The position numbers were made by a program, and so were the translations under genes. A stretch of DNA of 6,722 nucleotides from RI-43 sp033764725 (GTDB lineage: Bacteria > Pseudomonadota > Alphaproteobacteria > Caulobacterales > Aquidulcibacteraceae): positions 1 through 6,722 of the forward strand of contig JANRIR010000041.1 of assembly GCA_033764725.1 (NCBI GenBank). The letters are read 5' to 3'. This document shows, piece by piece, positions 6,476-6,722 of this stretch (its first letter is position 1; each line of letters starts with the position of its first letter). Under the pieces are notes generated by a model. It did no database searches, was not told the origin of the DNA, and worked only from the letters and a program-made list of their open reading frames with translations.

Positions 6476-6493
6476 CGCCCCTCAGCCGGGGCG
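6476..6493 (-). promoter_or_regulatory. Hairpin covering the MATE ribosome binding site
   Basis: CGCCCC (6476-6481) and GGGGCG (6488-6493) form a perfect 6-bp stem with a 6-base loop. In the minus-strand mRNA the 3' arm contains the GAGGGGCG ribosome binding site of the MATE gene, only a few bases before the ATG. Folding would hide the site, which could lower translation. In such GC-rich DNA it could also be chance. Confidence 0.35.
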
Positions 6494-6512
6494 AGCCCTG
6501 GTCCCCGTTTCT

Positions 6513-6542
6513 TGTATATGCAAGCGATCGGACTCGTTTCCA
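6513..6542 (-). promoter_or_regulatory. Candidate MATE promoter with overlapping palindromic operator
   Basis: On the minus strand, TGGAAA (6537-6542) and TATACA (6513-6518) are 18 bp apart and each match 4 of 6 consensus bases; transcription would start roughly 34 bp before the MATE ATG. The -10 lies inside CTTGTATATGCAAG (6511-6524), symmetric at 12 of 14 positions, a good shape for a dimeric repressor operator. A second inverted repeat, GACGAA-GAA-TTCGTC, is at 6550-6564. The stretch 6472-6677 otherwise holds no gene that I can see. Confidence 0.4.
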
Positions 6543-6677
6543 GTCGCTAGACGAAGAATTCGTCCGCCGCCGCGCGGCCCTCGCCCCCAGCATCGCGCCC
6601 CGCGCCCGGCTTCCAATCCGCCGCGAATACGCTATGACCCCCTCCTTCCCCGCCCCCGGGCGGGAGACTGCCGGTAT

Positions 6678-6722
6678 GGACAGGTGGCCGAGTGGTTGAA
6701 GGCGCACGCCTGGAACGCGTGT
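6678..6722 (+). tRNA. tRNA-Ser (anticodon GGA), 5' part only
   Basis: The first 45 bases fit a serine tRNA and the rest is beyond the window. The acceptor 5' strand is GGACAGG (6678-6684), then T8 G9. The D arm is GCC (6687-6689) paired with GGC (6701-6703), with GG at 6694-6695 in the loop. The anticodon stem CACGC (6705-6709) pairs perfectly with GCGTG (6717-6721). The 7-base loop CTGGAAC (6710-6716) has T33 before anticodon GGA (6712-6714), which reads UCC and UCU serine codons. The sequence closely matches the bacterial tRNA-Ser(GGA) pattern. The acceptor 3' strand, variable arm and T arm are not visible. A GC-rich inverted repeat (6649-6664) lies just upstream. Confidence 0.95.

Noticed and set aside
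6649..6664. CCCGCCC/GGGCGGG inverted repeat before the tRNA as a terminator
   Set aside because: The loop is only 2 bases and no T-run follows on either strand; probably GC composition or part of the tRNA leader.
5269..6699. Plus-strand open frame of 476 codons
   Set aside because: Antisense to the MATE gene and running into the tRNA; Arg/Ala/His/Gln-rich shadow.

Overview
The window is very GC-rich, with G/C-biased third codon positions and long spurious antisense ORFs. The gene types, the GCTAnA-like candidate -10 and the TPR subtype all suggest an alphaproteobacterium, perhaps of the Caulobacterales type. That placement is inferred; nothing here identifies the species. I see no transposase, integrase, phage gene, CRISPR array or rRNA. 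The window looks like ordinary chromosome, and I found no clear new defence or mobile system.

Left part (1-1480): an incomplete gene for a small secreted protein rich in His, Tyr, Asp and Arg runs off the left edge on the minus strand. A divergent upstream region of about 200 bp holds a precise 11-bp-period direct repeat that looks like an OmpR-family response-regulator site. On the plus strand follows a single-pass membrane protein with a possible FlgO-like middle and a C-terminal TPR-like region of the 'LGERE' type.

Centre (1578-3992): a two-gene plus-strand operon. The first gene encodes a soluble DPM1-type family 2 glycosyltransferase, expected to load a sugar onto a polyprenyl phosphate. 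The second, 3 bp later, encodes an ArnT/PMT-type polytopic glycosyltransferase, expected to pass that sugar to a periplasmic acceptor such as lipid A, another glycan or a protein. The ArnT-like protein has Gln where the family usually has a Lys thought to contact the lipid phosphate. The acceptor and the flippase are not visible here.

Right part (3989-6471, minus strand): a MATE-family efflux transporter, then msrA (methionine sulfoxide reductase A), then a YjbR/MmcQ-fold gene, all in one direction. msrA has its own good candidate promoter just after the MATE stop and is coupled to the YjbR gene by a GTGA stop/start overlap. The plus and minus operons converge and overlap by 4 bp at their stops. 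A terminator-like hairpin for the plus operon lies inside the YjbR coding sequence.

Right edge (6472-6722): a non-coding stretch of about 200 bp has several inverted repeats around the likely MATE promoter. It is followed by the first 45 bases of a tRNA-Ser(GGA), cut by the window end.
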